From: Kroppenstedtia eburnea
GTDB lineage: Bacteria; Bacillota; Bacilli; Thermoactinomycetales; DSM-45169
Length of the DNA stretch: 64,000 nucleotides
Direction: 5' to 3'
Assembly (NCBI RefSeq): GCF_013282215.1
Contig: NZ_CP048103.1
Span: forward strand, 1,612,001 to 1,676,000
A program made the position numbers and the translations under genes. Position 1 is the stretch's first letter. Each line of letters opens with the position of its first letter. The notes under the pieces are model-generated. The model was not told where the DNA came from, did not search any database, and saw only the letters and a list, made by a program, of their open reading frames with translations. This document shows positions 43,707 to 52,279 of the stretch, piece after piece.

Positions 43707-44386
43707 GAGACACTCCTCTTGTCAGTGCCATCATTCCCGCCTTTGACGAGGAAGAGCGAATCGAAAGGACACTGAGGGCCCTGCAACAGGTGAGGGAAGT
43801 GGATGAGATCATCGTCGTGGACGACGGAAGCCGGGATCAGACGGCCCAAAAAGCGGAGCCTCTTGCGGACCGGGTGATCCGCCTTCCGCAAAACGGGGGC
43901 AAAGGGGCCGCCCTCTCCAAGGGTTTCGATGTGGCTGCGGGAACTGTTTTTTTGTTTGTGGACGCAGACCTGGCGGGACATGCCCGACTGTGTGGTGCCT
44001 TGGTGGGACCCGTTTTGAAGGGGGAAGCGGATATGACCATCGCCTCCTTTCCCGCCGCCCGGAGAAAAGGGGGATTTGGATTGGTCAAAAAACTGGCCCG
44101 CTATGGGGTCCGTCGATTGACGGGTACCCACGTGGAGGCTGCATTGTCGGGGCAGCGGGCGGTCACCAGGGAACTGATGGAGAGTCTGGGAGCTGTTTCT
44201 GACGGTTTTGGAATAGAAGTGGGTATGACGGTCGGGGCTCTCCGGAATGGATTTACCCTTAAGGAGATCCCGCTGCCCCTCAGTCACCGGGAGACAGGTC
44301 GGGATTGGCGGGGGTTTATTCATCGGGGTAAACAGTTTGCGGCGATCCTGGGGACATTGATCCGGCTCTGGAGGCAGCCTGCATGA
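43703..44386 (+). CDS. family 2 glycosyltransferase
   Basis: A 227-residue GT-A fold transferase. It begins VSAIIPAFDEEERIERTLRAL (split around residues 6-26), has the nucleotide-binding IIVVDDGSRDQT near residue 40 and FLFVDADLAG near residue 79 (DxD-type metal site), and a later SGQRAVTRE. No membrane segments are evident, so it may charge a polyprenyl phosphate in the style of dolichol-phosphate mannose synthases. It is coupled by ATGA to both neighbours, so its role is tied to steB and to the MraY-like gene. Confidence 0.82.
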   Translation: MRDTPLVSAIIPAFDEEERIERTLRALQQVREVDEIIVVDDGSRDQTAQKAEPLADRVIRLPQNGGKGAALSKGFDVAAGTVFLFVDADLAGHARLCGALVGPVLKGEADMTIASFPAARRKGGFGLVKKLARYGVRRLTGTHVEAALSGQRAVTRELMESLGAVSDGFGIEVGMTVGALRNGFTLKEIPLPLSHRETGRDWRGFIHRGKQFAAILGTLIRLWRQPA

Positions 44387-45222
44387 ACCTGTTCCTGTCC
44401 ATCCTCCTGTTGCTCATATCATACGGTGTGGGCCGCCTTTCTCTCGGTCCGGGGAGGAGTTTTCTGTTGTCAGCGGGGGTGACTGCCGCCAACTACAGAG
44501 GAGAGCGGGTTCCCACCTCACTGGGGGGATTTTTGGCGGTGCTCTTATTGTTTTTATCTGCGGTGACCCTCGGTCTGTCCCGGTGGGTTCCTCTGTTTTC
44601 CTTTTCTCTCTTTGCTGTGGTGATGTTGGCATCGGTCACGGTGGCTTTTCTCGGGTGGCTGGATGACACCTTGGGAAACCATCGGGACAAAGGATTTGCG
44701 GGGCATTTTCGAACATTGATGGAGGAAGGAAGGCTGACCACCGGGTTGCTGAAAGCGGTGGGAGGTGGGGTGGTTGCGGCGGTGGCGGCCACCATCACCG
44801 CCGATGGGAACGGGTTCCTCTGGTTGTTACATACACTTTTGATCGGATTGATGACCAATTGGCTCAACCTGCTGGACCTTCGCCCGGGACGGGCCTTGAA
44901 ATTTTATCTGGTGCTGGGGGGTGTGCTGTTCTTCCTTCATCTGGGTTCAGGAGAGAGTCTGTTGTTTCTCCCGCTCCTCGGCCTGGCGGCGGCGGTGTTG
45001 AAGGGGGATTTGTCTGCCCGGTTCATGTTGGGGGACAGCGGCTCCAATCTCCTGGGAATCCAATTGGGAATCTGGTTGGCCTGGATCTCTCCTCCGTGGC
45101 TGATTATTCTGCTGGATATTCTGCTGGTGGTCGGCCACGGCTTGGGTGAGGCCGTCTCTTTAACCCGAATCATCGAGAACAGCCGTTTTCTCTCTTACCT
45201 GGACCGGGTGGGGAGGAGATGA
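44383..45222 (+). CDS. MraY/WecA-like membrane phosphosugar transferase
   Basis: A 279-residue protein with about eight membrane helices. It resembles the polyprenyl-phosphate N-acetylhexosamine-1-phosphate transferase family: ANYRGERVPTSLGG near residue 36, the double Asp in FLGWLDDTLG near residue 88, NWLNLLDLRPGRALK near residue 158 in place of the usual NLTDGLDGL, and FMLGDSGSNLLGIQLG near residue 213. It is shorter than MraY. It probably loads a sugar phosphate on a lipid carrier. ATGA overlap with the preceding glycosyltransferase. Confidence 0.75.
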   Translation: MNLFLSILLLLISYGVGRLSLGPGRSFLLSAGVTAANYRGERVPTSLGGFLAVLLLFLSAVTLGLSRWVPLFSFSLFAVVMLASVTVAFLGWLDDTLGNHRDKGFAGHFRTLMEEGRLTTGLLKAVGGGVVAAVAATITADGNGFLWLLHTLLIGLMTNWLNLLDLRPGRALKFYLVLGGVLFFLHLGSGESLLFLPLLGLAAAVLKGDLSARFMLGDSGSNLLGIQLGIWLAWISPPWLIILLDILLVVGHGLGEAVSLTRIIENSRFLSYLDRVGRR

Positions 45223-45231
45223 TCCTCCGGG

Positions 45232-45276
45232 AACCAAAAAACCACAGGGGATGGGATGCCCCGTGGTTTTTTGGTT
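45232..45276. terminator. bidirectional terminator between the steA unit and the peptidase gene
   Basis: AACCAAAAAACCAC-A-GGGG pairs with CCCC-G-TGGTTTTTTGGTT. T-runs occur on both strands and the flanking genes are convergent; the peptidase stop codon overlaps its end. Confidence 0.88.
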
Positions 45277-46375
45277 ACTCGACGATTTGGAGTTCCTTCG
45301 GAAATCGGGTCAGCACTTGATGACCCTCTGCAGTGATCACCAGGTCGTCTTCGATCCGGACACCGCCGATCCCGGGGACGTAAATGCCGGGCTCCACGGT
45401 GATGATCATCCCTTCGGACAAAAGGTCACTGTTATTCCCGTGAAGAGAAGGGTACTCATGGGTGGAAATTCCCAGTCCATGGCCGACCCGGTGGGGAAAA
45501 TGGGCGCCATAACCGGCTTCTCCAATCACCCGGCGGGCCGCCCGGTCCACCTCCATCATCGGCGTTTGCGGACGGCATTGGGCAAGGGCCGCTTCCTGGG
45601 CTTTCCGGACCGTTTCATAAATGCGATTCGCTTCTTCGCTGATGGAGCCAAAGGCGACGGTTCGGGTGATATCGGAGGCGTAGCCCTCGACGATCACGCC
45701 CAGATCGAACAGCACCAAATCCCCTTCCTGCAATCTGCGTGTACCCGGGATGCCGTGGGGATCACCTGATTTTTCCCCAAACAGAACCATGGTGGAAAAG
45801 GACATTTCCCGGATTCCTTGTCGCTTCATCTCATATTCGATCCGGGCCACCACCTCCAATTCGGTACAACCGGGTTTCAATGCTTCAATCCCGGTTTCCA
45901 CCGCCATATCGGCAAAGCGGGCCGCTTTTTTGGCGGATCGGATTTCGGTCTCATCTTTGACGGCCCGCATCGCTTCCAGTTGAGGGGAGGCGGAGATCAA
46001 CTTGGCTTCCGGGGACAAACGGAGCAGGGATTGCGCCCGGGCATAAGACAGGTGATCCGGTTCCACGGCAGCGCTTTGGAAGGGGAGCAGCTTCCGGTCA
46101 TCCAGCAGGGAAGAGATGGTAGCCCACGGATTGTCGGTGTCTTCGTAGGCGGTGATCCCATAGGTCCACCCGGAATCTTTCAGGCGATCCATCTCCATTT
46201 TCGGCAAAATCATGAAAGGCTCTTCCCCGGGAAAGGCGAACAGGGCGATCAACCGTTCATGGGGTTCGCATTCAAATCCGGTGAGATAAAACAGATTGGC
46301 GGGATCCTGGATCATCGCCAGCTCCATTTGCTCATGCTTCAGCCAACCGGCCAGTTTTTCCAGACGGTGATTCAC
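45275..46375 (-). CDS. M24-family Xaa-Pro peptidase
   Basis: A 366-residue second M24 peptidase, distinct from the one beside efp. Metal ligands appear in FDLGVIVEGYASDITRT, HRVGHGLGISTHEYP, TVEPGIYVPG and GVRIEDDLVIT. The GTG at 46375 lies nine bases after GAAGGAGG; the frame continues upstream into the repeat and is not used. It begins VNHRLEKLAGWLKHEQ. It may be a dipeptidase or aminopeptidase and stands alone. Confidence 0.9.
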   Translation of the reverse strand: MNHRLEKLAGWLKHEQMELAMIQDPANLFYLTGFECEPHERLIALFAFPGEEPFMILPKMEMDRLKDSGWTYGITAYEDTDNPWATISSLLDDRKLLPFQSAAVEPDHLSYARAQSLLRLSPEAKLISASPQLEAMRAVKDETEIRSAKKAARFADMAVETGIEALKPGCTELEVVARIEYEMKRQGIREMSFSTMVLFGEKSGDPHGIPGTRRLQEGDLVLFDLGVIVEGYASDITRTVAFGSISEEANRIYETVRKAQEAALAQCRPQTPMMEVDRAARRVIGEAGYGAHFPHRVGHGLGISTHEYPSLHGNNSDLLSEGMIITVEPGIYVPGIGGVRIEDDLVITAEGHQVLTRFPKELQIVE

Positions 46376-46471
46376 TTGAATCGGCCTCCTTCGAATGGTG
46401 AGCTTCAGGGTGATCTTTACCAACATAACACTCCATGAAAGAGAGCGGAAGGGGGTACACCGGTTGGTGCG

Positions 46472-46610
46472 GTTTGCGAATTTTGGGCGTCTGATAAATC
46501 TATATTTGGATCGGGCCGGTCGGGATGGGGTTTCACATTCCATTCCGTTGTTCTGACGATCCAAAATCACTCCATTCTCCCTATGAATCGCTTTTTCACA
46601 ACGCTTCTAG
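46472..46610 (-). repeat. interspersed MITE-like repeat, copy 2
   Basis: On the minus strand it begins CTAGAAGCGTTGTGAAAA, matching the terminal repeat of copy 3. It then carries GAGTGATTTTGGATCGT and GAACAACGGAATGGAATGTG as in copy 1, and the right arm GTGAAACCCCATCCCGACCGG. The left arm GGGTTGGGTTTCAC is missing, so the palindrome is broken. The far part matches copy 1 down to GCAAAC. Confidence 0.65.
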
Positions 46611-46612
46611 TA

Positions 46613-46662
46613 GCAAGGAAGAAGGGGTTTCCCCAGTTTTGCGGAAACCCCTTCTTCCTTGC
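46613..46662. repeat. 20-bp perfect inverted repeat with a 10-base loop
   Basis: GCAAGGAAGAAGGGGTTTCC pairs perfectly with GGAAACCCCTTCTTCCTTGC. The T-run lies on the plus strand, although both neighbouring genes are on the minus strand. It directly follows the DUF2627 stop and directly abuts repeat copy 2. It may end or stabilise the DUF2627 transcript. Confidence 0.6.
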
Positions 46663-46664
46663 CT

Positions 46665-46943
46665 CTATTTTTCCACCCCGTTTTTGGGAGTAAGCTTTTT
46701 CTTTTTTTTGGGGAGGAGCATGGGTTGCACATAGTTTCTTTTGGCATCCCGGTAGAAGAGAAAACCGGCGGTGAAGAACAATCCGAGAACAAAGAGCAAC
46801 AGCCCTCCCAGAAAAGGAAGCCAGGCGAAATCCTTTCCGGCGAGGGTCTCGAAAATCACGTCCTTCATCAGGGTCCAGCCGTAAATTCCCGCCGCTCCGG
46901 GGATACACAGCAGGGCTAATGCCAATAATCGTTGATAAAGCAT
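46665..46943 (-). CDS. DUF2627 membrane protein (YqzF type)
   Basis: A 92-residue protein with two membrane helices (about residues 5-25 and 41-62), a FLFYRDAKRNYVQP motif and a lysine-rich tail. It matches B. subtilis YqzF, which also lies beside bkdR. AAGGGGTGGTCTC precedes the ATG. It is divergent from bkdR. Function unknown. Confidence 0.82.
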   Translation of the reverse strand: MLYQRLLALALLCIPGAAGIYGWTLMKDVIFETLAGKDFAWLPFLGGLLLFVLGLFFTAGFLFYRDAKRNYVQPMLLPKKKKKLTPKNGVEK

Positions 46944-47064
46944 GAGACCACCCCTTATCCACTCCCTATCCTACCCTATTTCAGCCGGGAATGCCATGCC
47001 CCCCATCCCTTGCCCCGGGTTGTGATAAGATGAATAACGGAGAATGGAAACGGGAGGACGGCCG

Positions 47065-49137
47065 ATGAAAAGGTTTCTGATCGTGGGCGGGGGGGAAGGC
47101 GGCACCGCCTTTTTCCGGACACTGCTCCAGATGGAGCGGATCCGCGTGACCGGTGTGGTTGATCTCAGAGCGGATGCACCGGCGATTCTGGAAGCGAAAC
47201 GGCATGGGATCCCGACGGGGCGGGAGGTGTATCCGTTTCTGGAGGAGCGTCCCGATGTGGTCCTGGAGGTGACAGGGGATCCCGCTGTCTACCGGTATCT
47301 GTGCGAGAACAAAGGAGAGGGAACCCTGGTGGTTCCCGGAGAAGTGGCCAACCTGATCATGCAGTTGATCGCGGAAAAAGAACAGTGGTTTGAAGCTTGG
47401 CGTCTGCGCCAGCGCGAGCTGGATGCCATTGTGAACTCAACCCATGACGGCATGATCGCAGTCAACCGGGAGGGGAGGGTCACTCTGTTCAACCGGGCCG
47501 CAGAACGACTGATCGGACAACCGGCAGACCGGGTGATGGGGAAAAAGGTGGGCGAGGTGCTTCCCGATACCCGCCTGGATCAGGTGTTGCAGACGGGAAA
47601 ACGGTCGCTGAACCAATCGCTGGAACTGGCCAACGGCAAAAAAATCGTCACCAACCGGGAGCCGGTGACCGACCGGGAAGGTAAGGTGATCGGTGTGGTT
47701 TCGGTTTTCCGTGACATCACGGAAGTGACTTCCCTCGCCCAACAGGTGACAGACTTGAAAAGTATGAAAAGTCAACTGCAGGCGATCATCGACTCCTCCG
47801 ATGATGCCATCTCCGTCGTGGATACAGAAGGGCTCGGCATCTTGATCAACCCGGCCTATACACGGCTGACGGGACTGACTCCCCAGGAGGTGATCGGAAA
47901 ACCGGCGGATACAGATATCTCCGAGGGGGAGAGCATGCATATGAAAGTGATCCGGACGGGAAAACCGGTCCGGGGGGTGCCGATGAAAGTGGGGCCTCAT
48001 CGGAAAGATGTGGTGGTCAATGCCGCCCCGATCACGGTGGAGGGCAAGTTGAAAGGGAGCGTTGCCATCATTCAGGACATGTCGGAAATCAAGGAATTGT
48101 ACCGGGAACTGGAACGATTCCGCCGCTTGATCCGCACTTTGGAGGCAAAATACACTTTTGATGATATTATCGGTGAGAGCCAAGCGATGCAGCAGGCACT
48201 GAAAGAGGCCCGCCAAGGTGCCCACACCCGGGCAACTGTTTTGTTGCGGGGAGAGTCGGGAACGGGAAAAGAGCTGTTCGCCCATGCCATCCACAATGCC
48301 AGCGACCGGAAATACAACCAATTCGTCCGGGTCAACTGTGCTTCCATTCCGGAGTCCCTGTTGGAGAGCGAGCTGTTCGGCTATGAGGAGGGAGCCTTCA
48401 CAGGAGCTAAAAGAGGGGGCAAAAAAGGTTTGTTTGAAGAGGCGGATGGCGGAACGATCTTTCTCGATGAAATCGGCGAGCTCTCTCCTTCCACCCAGGC
48501 CAAACTTCTCCGCGTCCTGCAGGAGAAAGAGATTGTCCGGGTGGGCGGAGCCAAGCCGGTCACCGTCGATGTCCGGGTGATCGCCGCCACCAATATGGAT
48601 CTGGAACAAGCGATCAGAGAAAAGCGGTTCCGGGAAGATCTCTACTACCGGCTCAATCTGCTACCCATCCACATTCCACCGCTTCGGCAGCGGGTAAGTG
48701 ACATCGGGGCCCTCTCCCTTCACTTGGTGAAGAACTTCAACCAGGAATACGGACGGAATGTGGTTTCGATCCACCGGGAGGCTCTTCGTGTGTTGGAAAC
48801 CTACCCATGGCCCGGAAATGTCAGAGAGCTGGAAAATGTGTTGGGGCGGGCGATGATCCATATGCATTACAGTGAGCGGGAGATCTGCAAGGAACACCTG
48901 CTTCCCCTTCCTTCCGCTATGGACCCTCCGGCATTCCGGGAGAGTGTTTCAGAGGGGAGTGAGACATTGCAACAAGTGGTTTCCCGGGCGGAGCGGGCCC
49001 ATATTCTTCAGGTTTTTGAGGAGACCGGGGGCAATAAAACGGAGACAGCCCGGCGGCTCGGGATCTCAGTGAGAAATCTGTACTACAAGTTGGAGCGGTA
49101 TCAGATTTCAAACAGAGAGACGGGGTCGAAGACATAA
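47065..49137 (+). CDS. bkdR: sigma-54-dependent activator of the bkd operon
   Basis: A 690-residue enhancer-binding protein. An N-terminal Rossmann-like sensor (RFLIVGGGEGG) is followed by two PAS domains (about residues 118-220 and 245-345). The AAA+ domain has Walker A GESGTGKE near residue 395, the sigma-54 contact loop GAFTGA near residue 443 and FLDEIGEL near residue 468. The C-terminal Fis-type helix-turn-helix includes KTETARRLGISVRNLYYKL. GGGAGGACGGCCG precedes the ATG. Downstream palindromes and a -24/-12 promoter support its role in driving bcd-lpdV-bkd. Confidence 0.95.
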   Translation: MKRFLIVGGGEGGTAFFRTLLQMERIRVTGVVDLRADAPAILEAKRHGIPTGREVYPFLEERPDVVLEVTGDPAVYRYLCENKGEGTLVVPGEVANLIMQLIAEKEQWFEAWRLRQRELDAIVNSTHDGMIAVNREGRVTLFNRAAERLIGQPADRVMGKKVGEVLPDTRLDQVLQTGKRSLNQSLELANGKKIVTNREPVTDREGKVIGVVSVFRDITEVTSLAQQVTDLKSMKSQLQAIIDSSDDAISVVDTEGLGILINPAYTRLTGLTPQEVIGKPADTDISEGESMHMKVIRTGKPVRGVPMKVGPHRKDVVVNAAPITVEGKLKGSVAIIQDMSEIKELYRELERFRRLIRTLEAKYTFDDIIGESQAMQQALKEARQGAHTRATVLLRGESGTGKELFAHAIHNASDRKYNQFVRVNCASIPESLLESELFGYEEGAFTGAKRGGKKGLFEEADGGTIFLDEIGELSPSTQAKLLRVLQEKEIVRVGGAKPVTVDVRVIAATNMDLEQAIREKRFREDLYYRLNLLPIHIPPLRQRVSDIGALSLHLVKNFNQEYGRNVVSIHREALRVLETYPWPGNVRELENVLGRAMIHMHYSEREICKEHLLPLPSAMDPPAFRESVSEGSETLQQVVSRAERAHILQVFEETGGNKTETARRLGISVRNLYYKLERYQISNRETGSKT

Positions 49138-49145
49138 ATCCTCGT

Positions 49146-49159
49146 TGCAATTTTTTGCA
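49146..49159 (+). promoter_or_regulatory. upstream activator site 1 (probable BkdR site)
   Basis: TGCAATTTTTTGCA, an imperfect palindrome about 100 bp before the -24 element. Confidence 0.6.
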
Positions 49160-49179
49160 GGAAAAAAGGAGCAGGAACA

Positions 49180-49195
49180 CTGCAAAATTTTGCAG
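49180..49195 (+). promoter_or_regulatory. upstream activator site 2 (probable BkdR site)
   Basis: CTGCAAAATTTTGCAG, a perfect 16-bp palindrome. It lies about 34-35 bp (centre to centre) from site 1 and shares the TGCA half sites. Confidence 0.65.
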
Positions 49196-49248
49196 GCATC
49201 TCCCCCGCAGAGTCCGATTTATTGCCGAAATCCCCCTTATTTACCCCT

Positions 49249-49264
49249 TGGTATGGATATTGCT
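49249..49264 (+). promoter_or_regulatory. sigma-54 (-24/-12) promoter of the bkd operon
   Basis: TGGTAT-N5-TTGCT places GG and GC 12 bp apart, matching the sigma-54 consensus (TGGCAC-N5-TTGCW) at the invariant positions. Confidence 0.8.
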
Positions 49265-49269
49265 TCATT

Positions 49270-49497
49270 TACAAAAGGGTGACGGAATGAGAAAGTAAAG
49301 GGGGACTTTACTCCGGTGTGAGGGGGAGGCGGGAATCAGTATGGGGGAAAACGCTTTCATTTTTATTCTCCTTCCCCTGTCCTATCGGAATCAATCCGGT
49401 ATCGGGGTCCTGTCACTCCCGTTTTTTGTTTCGTGATGTGACAGGACCGATGCGTCTGCCGGTGGGAACACGATCAAACGAAGGAGGCGGATTTGCT
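49270..49497 (+). other. long untranslated leader of the bkd operon
   Basis: About 220 nt lie between the predicted start and the bcd GTG. It contains AGTAAAG/CTTTACT near 49293-49311 and a perfect 11-bp inverted repeat GGTCCTGTCAC (49406-49416)/GTGACAGGACC (49438-49448) with a T-rich loop. No T-run follows, so it is not a simple terminator. The in-frame upstream extension of bcd has no ribosome site. Confidence 0.4.
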
Positions 49498-50598
49498 GTG
49501 AAAATCTTTGATTACATGGGCAAATATGATTACGAACAACTCCTGTTCTGCCATGATGAAGCGTCCGGTCTGAAAGCGATCATCGCCATCCATGACACCA
49601 CCCTGGGCCCGGCCCTGGGGGGGACGCGGATGTGGACATATGCCTCGGAGGAGGAGGCGATTGAAGACGCACTTCGCCTGGCGCGGGGAATGACCTATAA
49701 AAACGCGGCGGCGGGACTCAACCTGGGCGGCGGAAAAACGGTGATCATCGGGGATCCCCGCAAAGATAAAAACGAAGCGATGTTCCGAGCCTTCGGGCGG
49801 TTTATCCAAGGATTGAACGGACGGTACATCACTGCCGAAGATGTGGGCACCACGGTGGAGGATATGGATCTGATCCATGAAGAGACCCATTATGTCACCG
49901 GAATCTCCCCCGCCTTCGGCTCCAGTGGAAATCCCTCCCCCGTCACGGCCTACGGTGTCTACCAGGGGATGAAAGCGGCGGCCAAAGAGGCCTTCGGAGA
50001 CGATTCTTTGCAAGGGAAGACGGTGGCGGTGCAGGGTGTGGGAAACGTAGCCTACAGCCTTTGCCGGTATTTGCACGATGAAGGGGCGAAGCTGGTCGTC
50101 ACCGATATCAACAAGGACAACATGGAGCGGGCGGTCCGGGACTTCGGGGCGGAGACAGTGGCCCCCGATGCGATTTATGATGTGGATTGCGATATTTTCT
50201 CCCCTTGCGCTCTGGGTGCCGTGATCAATGATGACACGATTCAGCGCCTGAAATGCAAAGTGGTCGCCGGCTCCGCCAACAATCAGCTGAAAACCGATGA
50301 GCACGGGGACATCCTCACGGAAAAGGGGATCGTCTACGCTCCGGATTATGTGATCAACTCCGGTGGTGTCATCAATGTGGCGGATGAGCTGTTGGGTTAT
50401 AATCGAGAGCGGGCGATGAAAAAAGTGGAGGGTATCTATCAGACGATCAGCCGGGTGTTCGAAATCGCCAAACGGGACCGCATTCCCAGCTACAAAGCTG
50501 CGGATCGCATGGCTGAGGAACGGATTGCGACCCTGCGTCGATCCCGCAGCACGTTTTTGCAAAACGAGCGGACGATCCTGAACATGCGGGTTCGCTGA
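49498..50598 (+). CDS. bcd: leucine dehydrogenase
   Basis: NAD-dependent oxidative deamination of leucine, isoleucine and valine to branched 2-oxo acids. The 366-residue protein has [10 protein letters not shown] near residue 39, [14 protein letters not shown] near residue 75 containing the catalytic Lys, and the NAD-binding [16 protein letters not shown] near residue 178. The GTG follows AAGGAGGCGGATTTGCT. It feeds the downstream dehydrogenase complex. Confidence 0.95.
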   Translation: MKIFDYMGKYDYEQLLFCHDEASGLKAIIAIHDTTLGPALGGTRMWTYASEEEAIEDALRLARGMTYKNAAAGLNLGGGKTVIIGDPRKDKNEAMFRAFGRFIQGLNGRYITAEDVGTTVEDMDLIHEETHYVTGISPAFGSSGNPSPVTAYGVYQGMKAAAKEAFGDDSLQGKTVAVQGVGNVAYSLCRYLHDEGAKLVVTDINKDNMERAVRDFGAETVAPDAIYDVDCDIFSPCALGAVINDDTIQRLKCKVVAGSANNQLKTDEHGDILTEKGIVYAPDYVINSGGVINVADELLGYNRERAMKKVEGIYQTISRVFEIAKRDRIPSYKAADRMAEERIATLRRSRSTFLQNERTILNMRVR

Positions 50599-50615
50599 AA
50601 ACCATCAACGGGGTG

Positions 50616-50801
50616 GAAGCGTTGTGAAAAGCCCGTTCATACCCATAGGGCACAAGTCTCGCCAGGGGGCTTTCGCCCCCGGTCTCGCTATGTAGGGAGG
50701 GTTGGGTTTCACATGGAGTGATTTTGGATCGTAAGAACAACGAAAACGACATGTGAAGCCCAATCCCGACCGCCTTCAAACGCAGCAAATCACAATGCTT
50801 C
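50616..50801 (+). repeat. interspersed MITE-like repeat, copy 3 (complete, with terminal inverted repeats)
   Basis: Bounded by GAAGCGTTGTGA (50616-50627) and TCACAATGCTTC (50790-50801), an 11/12 inverted repeat. Inside are a GGGGGC/GCCCCC hairpin (50675-50690) and long palindrome arms GGGTTGGGTTTCACATG (50699-50715) and CATGTGAAGCCCAATCCC (50750-50767). It has no coding frame and sits between bcd and lpdV within the bkd operon. Confidence 0.7.
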
Positions 50802-50826
50802 TAGAACAAGGGAGTGGAAAGCAACC

Positions 50827-52251
50827 ATGGCTGATAACTACGACCTCGTCGTCCTGGGGGCAGGCCCCGGCGGCTATGTCGCCGCCATCCGGGCGGCCCA
50901 GCTGGGCATGAAGACGGCGGTGGTGGAAAAGGAGAAAGTGGGAGGTGTCTGCCTTCACAAGGGATGTATCCCCAGCAAATCCCTCTTGCGGAGTGCGGAG
51001 CTCTACCACGAGATGAGGAAGAGCGAAGAGTACGGGATCCGGGTCGGAGAGGTCCGACTGGAGATGGACCTGGTCCAAGCGCGCAAAAACCGGGTGAAGG
51101 ATCAGTTGCAAAAGGGGATCAAGCACCTGTTGCAGAAAAACGGGGTGACTGTGGTCGAAGGGACCGGGCGGATTCTGGGTCCCTCCATCTTTTCACCCAT
51201 GCCGGGAACCGTCTCCGTGGAGAAGGCGGACGGAAGCGAAGCGGAGATGCTGGTGCCCCAGCACGTGATCATCGCCACCGGTTCCCGTCCCCGGTCTCTC
51301 CCCGGGCTGGAAGTGGACGGAGAGCATGTGATGTTCTCCGATCATGCCCTGGAGATGGAAAGCCTGCCCCGATCGATGGTGATTGTCGGCGGGGGTGTGA
51401 TCGGGGTGGAGTGGGCCTCCATGCTGAATGATTTCGGTGTTGAGGTGACCGTGGTCGAGTTTGCCGACCGGATTCTTCCCTTTGAAGATGCCGATGTGAG
51501 CCGCGAGATGACCCGTCTGTTGAAAAAACGGAATGTGAAGGTCCTCACCGGGGCCAAGGTCCTGCCGGAGTCGGTCCGGGTGGAGGAAGGGCGGGTGGTG
51601 TTACAGGTGGACAAAGGCGGGGAAAAACTGCCTTTGGAAGCCGAACGGATGCTGGTCTCCGTCGGTCGCGAGCCCAATACGGAAGATATCGGGCTGCAAA
51701 ACACGTCGATTCAACTGGAGAGAGAATGGATCCAGGTGAATCCCTTCATGCAGACGGCAGAATCCCACATCTACGCCATCGGGGATGTCATCGGCGGATA
51801 TCAGTTGGCCCACGTCGCCTCTCATGAAGGAATCCTGGCAGTGGAACATATGGCGGGTAACCAGCCTCATCCCCTGGACCCCACCCTGGTGCCCCGCTGC
51901 ACCTACAGCCGCCCGGAGGTGGGCAGTATCGGCTTGTCCGAGGAAGAGGCGAAGGAGAAGGGGTACGACGTGAAAGTGGGGAAATTCCCCTTCCGGGGCG
52001 TGGGCAAATCGCTGGTGTTCGGGGAGTCCGACGGGTTTATCAAACTGGTGGCGGACAAGAAGACAGAGGATATCCTGGGGGTTCACATCATCGGTCCCCA
52101 TGCCACCGACCTGATCTCCGAGGCCGGACTGGCCAAGGTGTTGGATGCCACCCCCTGGGAGATCACCCAGGTGATCCATCCCCATCCAACCTTGTCGGAA
52201 GTGTACGGAGAGGTTTCCATGGCTTTGGAAGGGCTGCCGATCCATTCTTAA
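50827..52251 (+). CDS. lpdV: dihydrolipoyl dehydrogenase of the branched-chain complex (E3)
   Basis: Re-oxidises dihydrolipoamide on E2 with FAD and NAD. The 474-residue protein has VLGAGPGGYVAAIRAAQLG near residue 9, the redox disulphide GGVCLHKGCIPSKSLL near residue 40, a second dinucleotide site VIVGGGVIGVEWA near residue 183, and the C-terminal His-Glu pair in IHPHPTLSE. GGGAGTGGAAAGCAACC is upstream. Confidence 0.94.
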   Translation: MADNYDLVVLGAGPGGYVAAIRAAQLGMKTAVVEKEKVGGVCLHKGCIPSKSLLRSAELYHEMRKSEEYGIRVGEVRLEMDLVQARKNRVKDQLQKGIKHLLQKNGVTVVEGTGRILGPSIFSPMPGTVSVEKADGSEAEMLVPQHVIIATGSRPRSLPGLEVDGEHVMFSDHALEMESLPRSMVIVGGGVIGVEWASMLNDFGVEVTVVEFADRILPFEDADVSREMTRLLKKRNVKVLTGAKVLPESVRVEEGRVVLQVDKGGEKLPLEAERMLVSVGREPNTEDIGLQNTSIQLEREWIQVNPFMQTAESHIYAIGDVIGGYQLAHVASHEGILAVEHMAGNQPHPLDPTLVPRCTYSRPEVGSIGLSEEEAKEKGYDVKVGKFPFRGVGKSLVFGESDGFIKLVADKKTEDILGVHIIGPHATDLISEAGLAKVLDATPWEITQVIHPHPTLSEVYGEVSMALEGLPIHS

Positions 52252-52279
52252 AAGAGATCAAGAACGGAGGGATCCGTCA

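Noticed and set aside
41827-45222. SteA as a thiamine pyrophosphokinase
   Set aside because: It shares only the GVDGGADAL and GDMDSVSD core; the long N-terminal domain, hydrophobic tail and linkage to the MctB/SteB-type gene point to the SteA family instead.
50447-50788. Minus-strand frame containing RSKITPCETQPSLH, also seen near 8290-8570
   Set aside because: The shared peptide is simply the reverse translation of the repeated DNA element, not a protein family.
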